From contig CANNFD010000005.1 of the NCBI GenBank assembly GCA_947503885.1, positions 62,001 through 126,000 of the forward strand: a stretch of DNA of 64,000 nucleotides, given 5' to 3'. The stretch comes from an uncultured Olleya sp. Its GTDB lineage: Bacteria > Bacteroidota > Bacteroidia > Flavobacteriales > Flavobacteriaceae. The position numbers and the translations under genes are program-made. This document shows positions 34,570 to 43,805 of this stretch, piece by piece. The notes below the pieces were generated by a model. That model ran no database searches. It was given only the letters and a program-made list of their open reading frames with translations, and was not told where the DNA came from. Numbering within the stretch: position 1 is the stretch's first letter; the number at the start of each line of letters is the position of its first letter.

Positions 34570-37413
34570 ATGAACACAAACGCTTTCGCATTACGTCACA
34601 TTGGTCCTAGAGAAAATGATCAAAAACTAATGCTTCAAACAGTTAACGCAGATACTATTGATCAATTAATATCTGAAACCGTTCCTACTAATATTCGTCT
34701 TAAAAAAGACTTAGATTTAGACGAAGCAATGACAGAGTATGAGTATTCAAACCATATTAACAACCTGTCAAAACTTAATAAAACATACAAAACTTACATT
34801 GGTCTAGGGTATCATCCAACTATTTTACCTGCAGTTATACAACGTAACATTTTAGAAAATCCAGGCTGGTATACTGCCTACACACCTTACCAAGCAGAAA
34901 TCGCTCAAGGTCGTTTAGAAGCATTACTTAACTTCCAAACCATGATTACTGACCTAACAGGAATGGAACTAGCAAACGCATCGTTATTAGATGAAAGTAC
35001 TGCTGCAGCAGAAGCGATGAGCCTATTGTTTTCGGTTAGAGAACGTGATCAGAAAAAAGCTGGAGTCATCAAATTTTTTGTTAGCGACGCTATTTTACCA
35101 CAAACATTATCGTTATTAAAAACACGTACTACTCCAATTGGTGTAGAATTGGTTGTAGGTAATGAAGCTGACTTTGATTTTTCATCAGACTATTTTGGTG
35201 CACTTTTACAATACCCAGGAAAAGATGGGCAAATTACAGACATCAAAACTTTTATAGAAAAAGCAAATGCAAACAATATAAAAGTAGCAGTTGCAGCAGA
35301 TATTTTAAGCTTAATAAAATTAGAAGCGCCAGGTAAATTTGGTGCAGATGTGGTAGTAGGTACAACACAACGTTTTGGGATACCAATGGGTTATGGAGGA
35401 CCACATGCTGCATATTTTGCAACTAAAGAAGCATACAAACGTGATATTCCGGGTCGTATTATTGGTGTAACAAAAGATACTAATGGTAACAGAGCCTTAC
35501 GTATGGCTTTACAAACTAGAGAGCAACACATTAAACGTGACAAAGCAACCTCTAACATCTGTACTGCCCAAGTATTATTAGCAGTTATGGCTGGTATGTA
35601 CGCAGTCTATCATGGACCAAAAGGGTTAACTTTTATTGCAAACAAAGTACACAATGCAGCGTCTACCTTAGCAAACGCATTGACTAAAATGGGAGTCGAA
35701 CAGTTAAACACTGCTTTTTTTGATACCATCCAACTTAAAGCAAATGCTTCAAAAGTAAAAGCAATTGCAGAAAAACACGAGGTTAACTTCTATTATCCTG
35801 ATGACAATACTGTGACAGTTTCCGTAAACGAAACCACTTCTGTTAAAGATATAAACCAGATTATTTCAATTTTCGCTGAAGCGGAAGCAAAGCCGGCTGT
35901 ATCTATAGACAAATTTACTGAAGCTAACAATATTCAAAATAACATACAACGTCAAACAGAGTTTTTAACTTTAGACGTGTTTAATACGCATCATTCTGAA
36001 ACCGAATTAATGCGTTACATAAAAAAATTAGAACGTAAAGATTTAGCATTAAATCACTCTATGATTTCTCTTGGATCTTGCACCATGAAGCTAAATGCAG
36101 CTTCAGAAATGTTACCATTAAGTAATCCTAATTGGGGAAGCATCCATCCATTTGTACCAATCGATCAAGCGGAAGGTTACCAACAAATGCTAAAAGCTTT
36201 AGAAAACCAATTGACAGAAATCACTGGTTTTGCTGCTACGTCATTACAACCTAATTCTGGCGCTCAAGGTGAGTATGCTGGATTAATGGTTATTAGAGCG
36301 TATCACGAATCTAGAGGTGACAACCACAGAAACATCTGCTTAATACCAAGCTCAGCACACGGAACAAATCCTGCAAGTGCTGTAATGGCTGGGATGAAAG
36401 TTGTTGTTACTAAAGCTGATGAAAATGGTAATATTGACATTGACGACTTACGTGAAAAAGCAGAATTACATAAAGATAATTTAGCAGCCTTAATGGTTAC
36501 GTATCCATCAACACATGGTGTTTATGAATCTGGAATTAAAATTATCACAAAAATAATACATGACAATGGTGGGCAAGTCTATATGGATGGTGCCAACATG
36601 AATGCTCAAGTAGGCTTAACAAATCCAGGGAATATTGGTGCAGATGTGTGTCACTTAAATTTACACAAAACGTTTGCTATCCCTCATGGTGGTGGTGGAC
36701 CAGGTGTTGGACCAATTTGTGTGGCTAAACAATTAGTGCCATTTTTACCAGGTAATCCAATAATTAAAACTGGAGGAGACCAAGCAATTACAGCAATATC
36801 TGCAGCACCTTTTGGATCTGCATTAGTTTGTTTAATTTCTTATGGATACATTAAAATGTTAGGTGCTGAAGGTTTAAAAAAATCAACCGAAATCGCTATT
36901 CTAAACGCCAACTATATTAAACACAGATTACAAGGTGCTTACGAAACGTTATACTCTGGTGAACAAGGTCGTGCTGCACATGAGATGATTATCGACTGTC
37001 GTCCGTTTAAAGACAATGGTATTGAAGTGGTTGATATTGCAAAACGTTTAATGGATTATGGTTTTCATGCACCAACAGTATCGTTTCCGGTTGCAGGAAC
37101 TATGATGATTGAACCAACTGAAAGCGAAAGTAAAGCTGAAATGGATCGTTTTTGCGATGCTATGATTTCTATTAGAAAAGAAATTGATGCTGCATCTAAG
37201 GATGACGATAATAATCCTTTAAAAAATGCACCACACACATTAGCAATGCTAACTAACGACGATTGGACCTTACCGTACTCTCGTGAGAAAGCAGCTTATC
37301 CTTTAGATTACGTTATGGATAACAAGTTTTGGCCTTCTGTACGTCGTGTTGATGACGCCTATGGAGACCGTAATTTAATCTGTACTTGTGCACCAATAGA
37401 GGCATATATGTAA
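34570..37413 (+). CDS. gcvP: Glycine dehydrogenase (aminomethyl-transferring), P protein
   Basis: A 947-residue single-chain P protein of the glycine cleavage system. It decarboxylates glycine with pyridoxal phosphate and passes the methylamine to lipoyl-GcvH. The N-terminal half opens FALRHIGPRENDQKLML; the C-terminal half holds the PLP lysine K700 in LNLHKTFAIPHGGGGPGVG and the glycine-rich loop. Both halves are fused, as in Gram-negatives, rather than split into GcvPA/PB. The terminal CTCAPIEAYM-like segment is intact. gcvT and gcvH are not in the window, but lipA (lipoate synthesis) is, about 14 kb away. A terminator-like hairpin follows. Confidence 0.97.
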   Translation: MNTNAFALRHIGPRENDQKLMLQTVNADTIDQLISETVPTNIRLKKDLDLDEAMTEYEYSNHINNLSKLNKTYKTYIGLGYHPTILPAVIQRNILENPGWYTAYTPYQAEIAQGRLEALLNFQTMITDLTGMELANASLLDESTAAAEAMSLLFSVRERDQKKAGVIKFFVSDAILPQTLSLLKTRTTPIGVELVVGNEADFDFSSDYFGALLQYPGKDGQITDIKTFIEKANANNIKVAVAADILSLIKLEAPGKFGADVVVGTTQRFGIPMGYGGPHAAYFATKEAYKRDIPGRIIGVTKDTNGNRALRMALQTREQHIKRDKATSNICTAQVLLAVMAGMYAVYHGPKGLTFIANKVHNAASTLANALTKMGVEQLNTAFFDTIQLKANASKVKAIAEKHEVNFYYPDDNTVTVSVNETTSVKDINQIISIFAEAEAKPAVSIDKFTEANNIQNNIQRQTEFLTLDVFNTHHSETELMRYIKKLERKDLALNHSMISLGSCTMKLNAASEMLPLSNPNWGSIHPFVPIDQAEGYQQMLKALENQLTEITGFAATSLQPNSGAQGEYAGLMVIRAYHESRGDNHRNICLIPSSAHGTNPASAVMAGMKVVVTKADENGNIDIDDLREKAELHKDNLAALMVTYPSTHGVYESGIKIITKIIHDNGGQVYMDGANMNAQVGLTNPGNIGADVCHLNLHKTFAIPHGGGGPGVGPICVAKQLVPFLPGNPIIKTGGDQAITAISAAPFGSALVCLISYGYIKMLGAEGLKKSTEIAILNANYIKHRLQGAYETLYSGEQGRAAHEMIIDCRPFKDNGIEVVDIAKRLMDYGFHAPTVSFPVAGTMMIEPTESESKAEMDRFCDAMISIRKEIDAASKDDDNNPLKNAPHTLAMLTNDDWTLPYSREKAAYPLDYVMDNKFWPSVRRVDDAYGDRNLICTCAPIEAYM

Positions 37414-37456
37414 TACCAACTAAATGTTGGACATCGTAAATAATTAATCATTTAAA

Positions 37457-37518
37457 ATTGCCTTTAGTTTTTACTGCTTATCTTAGCAGATAAACAATTA
37501 AAGGCAATCCTTTTTTTT
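37457..37518 (+). terminator. Nested terminator/attenuator-like hairpin abutting the ketoacyl synthase start
   Basis: The outer stem ATTGCCTTTA/TAAAGGCAAT is a perfect 10 bp and encloses an inner hairpin CTGCT/AGCAG. CC and eight T follow, and the next gene's ATG begins one base after the T-run. It can serve as the gcvP terminator; its position also allows attenuation of the downstream gene. Confidence 0.75.
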
Positions 37519-38577
37519 ATGAATATTAAAATTACTGGAACAGGAAGTTATATACCAAGCGTTATAGAAAAAAACGAAGGTTTTTATAATCACGAATTTC
37601 TAAATGCTGATGGTAGCAAAATTAATAGCTCAAATGAAGTTATTGTAGATAAGTTTAAGGCTATAACAGGTATTGCAGAGAGACGCTACATAAAACCAGA
37701 ATTATTAAATTCTGATATTGCTTTTTATGCAGCAGAAAAAGCTATAGCTGATGCCCAAATTGACAAAGAAAGTTTAGACTATATAATTGTAGCGCACAAT
37801 TATGGAGACGTAAAAATCGACTCGGAACAAAGTGATACTGTACCAAGTTTAGCCTCTCGTGTAAAACACCTATTACAAATAAAAAATCCAAAATGTGTTG
37901 GGTATGATTTACTATTTGGATGTCCAGGTTGGATTGAAGGTGTCATACAAGCCAATGCTTTTATTAAAGCAGGTATAGCAAAACGGTGTTTGGTTATTGG
38001 TACAGAAACCTTGTCTCGTGTAGTAGATAAACATGATCGTGACTCTATGATTTATAGTGATGGTGCTGGTGCTGTTATAGTATCTGAGTCTGAAGAAGAA
38101 GGCGGAATTATAGCTCATGAAACTGCAACTTTTGCATTAGATGAAGCACATTTTATTTTCTTTGGAGAGACTAATAAACCTGAAGTTACAGACAAGCGCC
38201 GCTACATTAAAATGTATGGTCGTAAAATATACGAATTTGCTTTAACCAACGTCCCACTAGCTTTAAAGTCTTGTTTAGAAAAAAGCGGTCATTCTATAAC
38301 TGATGTCAAAAAAATATTGATACATCAAGCTAACGAAAAAATGGACGAAGCAATTGTAAAACGTTTTTACAAGCTGCACGACATGAAAATGCCCGAAGGA
38401 ATTATGCCAATGAGCATTAACACACTTGGTAATTCTAGCGTAGCAACGGTCCCTACATTATATGATCTAATTCTAAATGGGCAACTTGATAATCAAGAAA
38501 TAAACAAAGGTGATATAATACTTTTTGCTAGTGTTGGTGCTGGAATGAATATAAATGCAATAGTCTATAAACAATAA
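37519..38577 (+). CDS. 3-oxoacyl-ACP synthase III-like protein
   Basis: A 352-residue thiolase-fold condensing enzyme of the KAS III (FabH-like) group. The catalytic triad is complete: Cys135 in LLFGCPGWIEG, His269 in LIHQANEK and Asn305 in LGNSSVATVP. The dimer and CoA regions begin ITGTGSYIPSVIEKNEGF. It is longer than housekeeping FabH (about 317) and has neighbours outside fatty-acid synthesis (a small methyltransferase and a family 2 glycosyltransferase), so a special acyl product is possible. No ribosome binding site precedes its ATG, which sits at the end of a T-run. Confidence 0.87.
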   Translation: MNIKITGTGSYIPSVIEKNEGFYNHEFLNADGSKINSSNEVIVDKFKAITGIAERRYIKPELLNSDIAFYAAEKAIADAQIDKESLDYIIVAHNYGDVKIDSEQSDTVPSLASRVKHLLQIKNPKCVGYDLLFGCPGWIEGVIQANAFIKAGIAKRCLVIGTETLSRVVDKHDRDSMIYSDGAGAVIVSESEEEGGIIAHETATFALDEAHFIFFGETNKPEVTDKRRYIKMYGRKIYEFALTNVPLALKSCLEKSGHSITDVKKILIHQANEKMDEAIVKRFYKLHDMKMPEGIMPMSINTLGNSSVATVPTLYDLILNGQLDNQEINKGDIILFASVGAGMNINAIVYKQ

Positions 38578-38613
38578 GACTCTATATTAAATACAGAACA
38601 AAAATACATTTTT

Positions 38614-39141
38614 GTGTACGAACAAACATTTCCGCATAAACGCTACAAGCTTACCTATCAATTTTTAGAAAAACACATTTCTAAAACTCACACTATTTTA
38701 GATTTAGGTGTAGAAAACCCATTTACCAAAATTTTAAAGGCTAATGGTTATTCTGTTAAAAACACAAAGGGTGAAGATTTAGATTTAGACACCTCAACCA
38801 TCGTAAATAGTGATGCTACTGTGGTAACTGCTTTTGAAATTTTTGAACACCTACTCTCCCCTTTTACAGTTTTACAAAGCATAAAAGCAGATAAGCTAGT
38901 TATTAGTGTTCCGCTTCGTTTGTGGTTTGCTTCTGCTTATAGAAGTAAAACAGATAAATGGGACAGACATTACCACGAATTTGAAGATTGGCAATTAGAT
39001 TGGTTATTAGAAAAAACAGGATGGAAAATTATAGACCGTCAAAAGTGGACCAATCCAACAAAAAAACTTGGAATTAGACCAATTTTACGTTGGTTTACCC
39101 CAAGGTATTATATTGTTTATGCTGAAAGAGTTTCAAAATAA
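38614..39141 (+). CDS. Small SAM methyltransferase-like protein, GTG start
   Basis: A 175-residue protein with a class I methyltransferase-like core: HTILDLGVENPFTKILKANG (motif I, with a Glu instead of the usual GxGxG), a DATVVTAFEIFEHLLSP motif IV-like segment and KLVISVPLRL. It starts at GTG 38614, 36 bases after the ketoacyl synthase stop, and the glycosyltransferase begins 8 bases after its stop. The atypical motif I makes substrate and cofactor use uncertain. It is presumably part of the same three-gene pathway. Confidence 0.75.
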   Translation: MYEQTFPHKRYKLTYQFLEKHISKTHTILDLGVENPFTKILKANGYSVKNTKGEDLDLDTSTIVNSDATVVTAFEIFEHLLSPFTVLQSIKADKLVISVPLRLWFASAYRSKTDKWDRHYHEFEDWQLDWLLEKTGWKIIDRQKWTNPTKKLGIRPILRWFTPRYYIVYAERVSK

Positions 39142-39149
39142 ATAGTATT

Positions 39150-40001
39150 ATGAAATTTTCAATTATCATTCCTGCACATAACGAAGACAAATCTATTGGA
39201 TTAACGCTACAGTCCTTAGTGGATCAAACTTTAACACCAAAAGAAATTGTGGTAGTAAATGATAATTCTACAGACAATACAAAAACTATAGTTGAAGGTT
39301 TTCAAAGTAAATTTGACTTTATAAAACTAGTTAACATCACCTCATCTAACAAACACATACCAGGGACAAAAATTATTAATGCTTTTTACAAAGGTTATGA
39401 CGTTTTAAATAAAGATTTTGATGTGATTTGTAAGTTTGATGCCGACTTAATTTTTCCATTACATTATTTAGAAACTTTAGCAGGTCATTTTAACACAAAC
39501 AAAACCATCGGGATGGTAGCTGGTTATTGTTATATAGAAAAAAATAACGATTGGATTTTAGAATCTATTACAGGAAAAGACCATATTCGAGGTGCACTAA
39601 AAGCTTATAAAAAAGAATGTTTTGAAGCTATTGGCCAACTTAAAAAATCTATGGGTTGGGATACCATTGATGAGCTATTAGTTAAATATAACAATTGGGA
39701 CATTGTACTTGACAACTCCTTACACGTAAAACATTTAAAACCTACAGGCTCAAGCTACAATAAAGGCGCTAAATACCTGCAAGGTGAAGCGATGTACAAA
39801 ATGCGCTATGGATTTACACTTACTTTTATAACTGCCTTAAAAATGGGCTTAAAAAAGAAAAGCTTCCGTTATTTTAAAGATTATATTATTGGTTATTTAA
39901 AAGCAAAAAGCAACAAACCGGATTATTTAGTTACGGTTGAAGAAGGACAATTTATTAGAAACTTACGCTGGACTGGCATTAAGAAAAAACTTAAACTTTA
40001 A
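39150..40001 (+). CDS. Family 2 glycosyltransferase
   Basis: A 283-residue GT-A fold glycosyltransferase. The nucleotide-binding start is FSIIIPAHNEDKSIGLTLQS, followed by VVVNDNSTDNT and the metal-binding CKFDADLIFPL (DxD). A later DTIDEL acid region gives the probable catalytic base. No clear membrane helix is present. It is the last gene of the KAS III-methyltransferase-GT run. The sugar donor and acceptor are not identifiable, but a cell-envelope glycan or glycolipid is the most likely context. Confidence 0.85.
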   Translation: MKFSIIIPAHNEDKSIGLTLQSLVDQTLTPKEIVVVNDNSTDNTKTIVEGFQSKFDFIKLVNITSSNKHIPGTKIINAFYKGYDVLNKDFDVICKFDADLIFPLHYLETLAGHFNTNKTIGMVAGYCYIEKNNDWILESITGKDHIRGALKAYKKECFEAIGQLKKSMGWDTIDELLVKYNNWDIVLDNSLHVKHLKPTGSSYNKGAKYLQGEAMYKMRYGFTLTFITALKMGLKKKSFRYFKDYIIGYLKAKSNKPDYLVTVEEGQFIRNLRWTGIKKKLKL

Positions 40002-40084
40002 AGAGTTTGTAGATAATAAATAGACTACCGCCCCTTTTGCCTTTTTAACTTTTACCTTTAACCTGTTTCTTTTAAAACGCTCAC

Positions 40085-40891
40085 TTAAAAACTCCACCCT
40101 TTATAATCGCTTGAAGCTTCAAGTTTATCCTCTAAAGCATCATCTAATTCTGAAAAGAAATTAATTCCTGTTAAGTTTTCAATAGTATCAACAGAGGTCA
40201 CAAACTTGTATAATGGTTGGTCCGACTCTTGATGAGGCATTAAAAATGCAATCACTTTAGTTTTACCGTTATTATTGTCTATTAATACTTTATAAAACTG
40301 ATTAGGCACTGCTACACGCTCTTCTCCAATAGTCTTCATATTACCTTTTAACACTCCTCCAGAAACTACAAAAACCCCATCATACTTACTTGCCCAATAG
40401 CGTGTTTTTTGCTCTAACCTATTCCAAATTCCAGCATTAAAATCATGTTTTTGAGGCGATATGTTACTAGTTAAAAACGTTTCGTCATGTGCGGATTGAC
40501 TATATTTTCTATCTCCTGCAGGACACAAATGACCACGATCATAACCTGATTTTTTATAATTACGCCAATGTGCTGCTCCTGTTTTAACTGCGTTATCCAC
40601 TTCAAAATAAGGGCGTTTAAAATCAGCATTACTTAAATGTGATTTTTTAAGCTCATAAGCAACCCACTCCGCTTGCTCATGTGGCTCGCTATAACTTAAG
40701 CTATATCCTTCATGATGTACAACTTGTCCTGTTGTACTAGTAGGCAAAAAATACTCGTTAGTATTTATCTTAACTTCTGCGCCACCTTTTACTACTTCTA
40801 ATTTATCTGTAGCTGCTATATAATCTTTACTTAAATAAGTTACAATTATAACAAGTGCGGTTAATAATGAATAGATTGTTTTTTTTGACAT
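40085..40891 (-). CDS. DNA/RNA non-specific endonuclease (NUC1 family)
   Basis: A 268-residue beta-beta-alpha-metal nuclease. An N-terminal hydrophobic segment (about 5-22) acts as a signal anchor or signal peptide. The catalytic motif is YDRGHLCPAGDR with His121, and the Mg-binding Asn and partners lie in NAGIWNRLEQKTR, where Asn152 or Asn157 and Glu160 fit. The domain is about residues 60-260. It is predicted to act outside the cytosol, consistent with nutrient scavenging or removal of extracellular DNA. No immunity protein is adjacent. It lies 91 bases downstream of valS. Confidence 0.9.
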   Translation of the reverse strand: MSKKTIYSLLTALVIIVTYLSKDYIAATDKLEVVKGGAEVKINTNEYFLPTSTTGQVVHHEGYSLSYSEPHEQAEWVAYELKKSHLSNADFKRPYFEVDNAVKTGAAHWRNYKKSGYDRGHLCPAGDRKYSQSAHDETFLTSNISPQKHDFNAGIWNRLEQKTRYWASKYDGVFVVSGGVLKGNMKTIGEERVAVPNQFYKVLIDNNNGKTKVIAFLMPHQESDQPLYKFVTSVDTIENLTGINFFSELDDALEDKLEASSDYKGWSF

Positions 40892-40931
40892 AACTAATAT
40901 TTGATTACAAGATACTTACTATTTTACAATA

Positions 40932-40960
40932 AAAGCCTTCCCAAAAACTGGAAAGGCTTT
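40932..40960 (-). terminator. Terminator of valS
   Basis: The stem AAAGCCTT/AAGGCTTT with an inner loop of mixed bases gives TTTTATTG on the minus strand. It lies just beyond the valS stop and before the nuclease gene, and it can work in both directions. Confidence 0.7.
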
Positions 40961-40982
40961 ATTGAATTATAAAATTAAGCTT

Positions 40983-43619
40983 CTACTTTAAGCTATCTAA
41001 ACTAGCTTTTAAAGTTTCGATTTTAGCTAAAGCATCTGCTTCTTTTTTCTTCTCTGAAGCAACAACTTGCTCTGGTGCTCCTGCAACAAAACGCTCGTTA
41101 GACAACTTCTTTTGTACAGATTTAAGGAAACCTTCAGTATAGTTTAACTCTTCAGTTAACTTAACAATTTCTGCTTCTACGTCAATTGCACCATCCATCG
41201 GAATAAAATACTCGTTAGATTTTACTCTAAAGGTTAATGCACCTTCAACAGGTTCTTTAACGTATTGAATTGCTTCTAAGTTTCCTAATTTTGCGATGAC
41301 TTCATCAAATGTTGTCTCTGCGTTTTCGTTATTAATAACAGAAAAACCAATAGCATCTTTAAACGCTATGTTTTTTTCTTTTCTAACGGTTCTTATTCCA
41401 GAAATAACTTCTGAAGCAAATTCAAACTGAGAAATCAACTCTTGATTTACAGGTTTTGCTTCTGGCCATTTTGCAACTATTAATGCTTCTTCTGGAGCAC
41501 GCTTTGCAATATATTGCCAAATTTCTTCTGTTAAGAAAGGCATAAATGGATGTAATATTTTTAAGTTATCTTCAAAAATAGCCATCACTTTATTATACGT
41601 TGCAGCATCAATTGGTTGTTGATATGCTGGTTTTACAATCTCTAATAACCATCCACAAAAATCATCATAAATCAATTTATAAATAGACATTAAAGCATCA
41701 CTTAGTCTATATTTACTAAAGTGGTCTTCAATTTCTACTAATGCTGTGCTAAACTTAGCTTCGTACCAATCTAAAGCTATTTTACTTGAGTTTGGCTGCT
41801 TGATAGAGTCACTAACTTCCCATAAATTAGTTAAGTTAAAGGCGTTCCAAACTTTATTTCCAAAGCCTTTTCCTTGTTGACAAAGCGCTTCGTCAAACAT
41901 TAAATCGTTTCCTGCTGCGCTACTTAATAGCAATCCAACACGAACACCATCTGCACTATATTCTTCAATTAATTTTAAAGCGTCTGGCGAGTTCCCTAAA
42001 GATTTACTCATTTTACGACGTTGCTTATCACGTACTAAACCTGTTAAGTATACATTGTTAAATGGTTTTTGATCTTTATACTCGTAACCTGCAATAATCA
42101 TACGGGCTACCCAAAAGAATAAAATATCTGGTCCCGTAACTAAATCGTTTGTAGGATAGTAATATTTTATTTCTTCGTTTTCTGGGTTACGGATACCATC
42201 AAACACAGACATTGGCCATAACCAAGAGGAGAACCAAGTGTCTAAAGCATCTGTATCTTGACGCAAGTTACTAGCTGTTAGCTCTTGGTTTTTAGCTGCC
42301 ACTCTTGCTTTTACAACTGCTTCTTCTATATTCTTTGCAACTACAAAGTCTTCTTTTCCGTCACCATAGAAATACGCAGGGATTTGTTGTCCCCATAGTA
42401 ATTGACGGGAGATATTCCAATCACGGATATTTTCCATCCAATGACGATAGGTGTTTTCAAATTTTTTCGGAAACAATTTAATCTCTGCATCATCACCTAA
42501 AACAGCTTCAATTGCAGGTTTAACCAACTCTTCCATTTTTAAGAACCATTGGTCACTTAATCTTGGTTCGATAACAGCTTTTGTACGCTCTGACGTCCCT
42601 ACTTTATTCATATGTGTTTCAGTCTTCACTAAAACACCAATTGATTCTAACTCTTTAGCAACATTTTTTCTTGCAACAAAACGATCTTGACCTTCAAACT
42701 GCAACCCGAAGCTATTTAACGAAGCGTCTTCATGAAAGATATCAATAACTTCTAAATTGTGTTTGTCTCCAAGATTTTTATCGTTTTCGTCATGTGCAGG
42801 TGTTACTTTTAAACAACCTGTTCCAAACTCTACATCAACATAGTCGTCTTCAATAATAGGAATAACACGATTACAAATTGGTACTATGGCTTTTTTTCCA
42901 CGTAAGTGTGCAAAACGCTCGTCTTCTGGATTAATACAGATTGCTGTATCTCCGAATATAGTTTCAGGGCGCGTTGTTGCTATAGTTAATGTATCGTCGC
43001 TTCCTTCTATTTTATAATTAATATAGTATAAGTTTCCTTGACGCTCTTCATGGATTACCTCTTCATCAGACAATGTTGTTTTTGCTTCAGGGTCCCAGTT
43101 TACCATGCGGTAACCTCTATAAATCAGTCCTTTTTCATGCAAATCAACAAAAACTTTAATAACAGCTTCAGACATGTCGTCGTCCATTGTAAACTTGGTG
43201 CGGTCCCAGTCGCAAGAACATCCTAATTTTTTAAGTTGTTCTAGGATTACGCCTCCATATTCTTCTGTCCACTCCCAAGCATGTGCTAAAAACTCGTCTC
43301 TAGTCAAGTCGTTTTTATCAATACCTTGTTCTTTTAATTTAGCAACAACCTTAGCTTCTGTTGCAATTGACGCGTGATCTGTACCAGGCACCCAACAAGC
43401 ATTTTTACCTTGCAAACGTGCACGACGGATTAATACATCTTGTATAGTATTATTAAGCATATGCCCCATATGTAAGACTCCTGTTACGTTTGGTGGAGGG
43501 ATTACAATAGTATAAGGCTCTCTGTCGTCTGGCTCTGAATGAAAGTAATTATTTTTCATCCAGTAGTCGTACCACTTATTTTCTGCTTCAATAGCATTAT
43601 ATTTTGATGGAATTTGCAT
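40983..43619 (-). CDS. valS: Valyl-tRNA synthetase
   Basis: An 878-residue class Ia synthetase that charges tRNA-Val. The class I HIGH motif is HMGH (50-53) in NVTGVLHMGHML, and KMSKS is at 536-540. Between these lies the CP1 editing domain (TTRPETIFGDTAICINP and similar). The C-terminus ends in the typical valine-specific coiled-coil arm with ELNYTEGFLKSVQKKLSNER, which is slightly shortened here. The promoter box TACTTTTG lies at 43650-43657, 30 bases upstream. Confidence 0.97.
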   Translation of the reverse strand: MQIPSKYNAIEAENKWYDYWMKNNYFHSEPDDREPYTIVIPPPNVTGVLHMGHMLNNTIQDVLIRRARLQGKNACWVPGTDHASIATEAKVVAKLKEQGIDKNDLTRDEFLAHAWEWTEEYGGVILEQLKKLGCSCDWDRTKFTMDDDMSEAVIKVFVDLHEKGLIYRGYRMVNWDPEAKTTLSDEEVIHEERQGNLYYINYKIEGSDDTLTIATTRPETIFGDTAICINPEDERFAHLRGKKAIVPICNRVIPIIEDDYVDVEFGTGCLKVTPAHDENDKNLGDKHNLEVIDIFHEDASLNSFGLQFEGQDRFVARKNVAKELESIGVLVKTETHMNKVGTSERTKAVIEPRLSDQWFLKMEELVKPAIEAVLGDDAEIKLFPKKFENTYRHWMENIRDWNISRQLLWGQQIPAYFYGDGKEDFVVAKNIEEAVVKARVAAKNQELTASNLRQDTDALDTWFSSWLWPMSVFDGIRNPENEEIKYYYPTNDLVTGPDILFFWVARMIIAGYEYKDQKPFNNVYLTGLVRDKQRRKMSKSLGNSPDALKLIEEYSADGVRVGLLLSSAAGNDLMFDEALCQQGKGFGNKVWNAFNLTNLWEVSDSIKQPNSSKIALDWYEAKFSTALVEIEDHFSKYRLSDALMSIYKLIYDDFCGWLLEIVKPAYQQPIDAATYNKVMAIFEDNLKILHPFMPFLTEEIWQYIAKRAPEEALIVAKWPEAKPVNQELISQFEFASEVISGIRTVRKEKNIAFKDAIGFSVINNENAETTFDEVIAKLGNLEAIQYVKEPVEGALTFRVKSNEYFIPMDGAIDVEAEIVKLTEELNYTEGFLKSVQKKLSNERFVAGAPEQVVASEKKKEADALAKIETLKASLDSLK

Positions 43620-43649
43620 ACTTTGGAATAGTTTTTGAAATATATCTTA

Positions 43650-43657
43650 CAAAAGTA
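43650..43657 (-). promoter_or_regulatory. Predicted -7 box of valS
   Basis: The minus strand reads TACTTTTG (TAnnTTTG), 30 bases before the start codon at 43619. No T-box or other leader structure is visible in the short leader. Confidence 0.5.
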
Positions 43658-43721
43658 CTTATATTTCTGTTTTTGTGAAATTTTAATGAGTATTAATGTA
43701 CAGTTAAATAACTCACAAGTA

Positions 43722-43753
43722 TTTGCAGGAGTACATTACATCTAATAATTTTG
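43722..43753 (+). promoter_or_regulatory. Full promoter of the DUF1573 gene, with direct repeat
   Basis: TTTG (43722-43725), a 20-base spacer and TAATTTTG (43746-43753) make a complete Bacteroidetes promoter. The -33 and -7 TTTG cores each begin a perfect direct repeat TTTGCAGGAG (43722-43731 and 43750-43759). The leader to the start codon at 43806 is about 45 bases. Confidence 0.7.
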
Positions 43754-43805
43754 CAGGAGGAATAAAAAGTAATTAAATTTACAAACCATTTAAAATCAAA
43801 ATACA

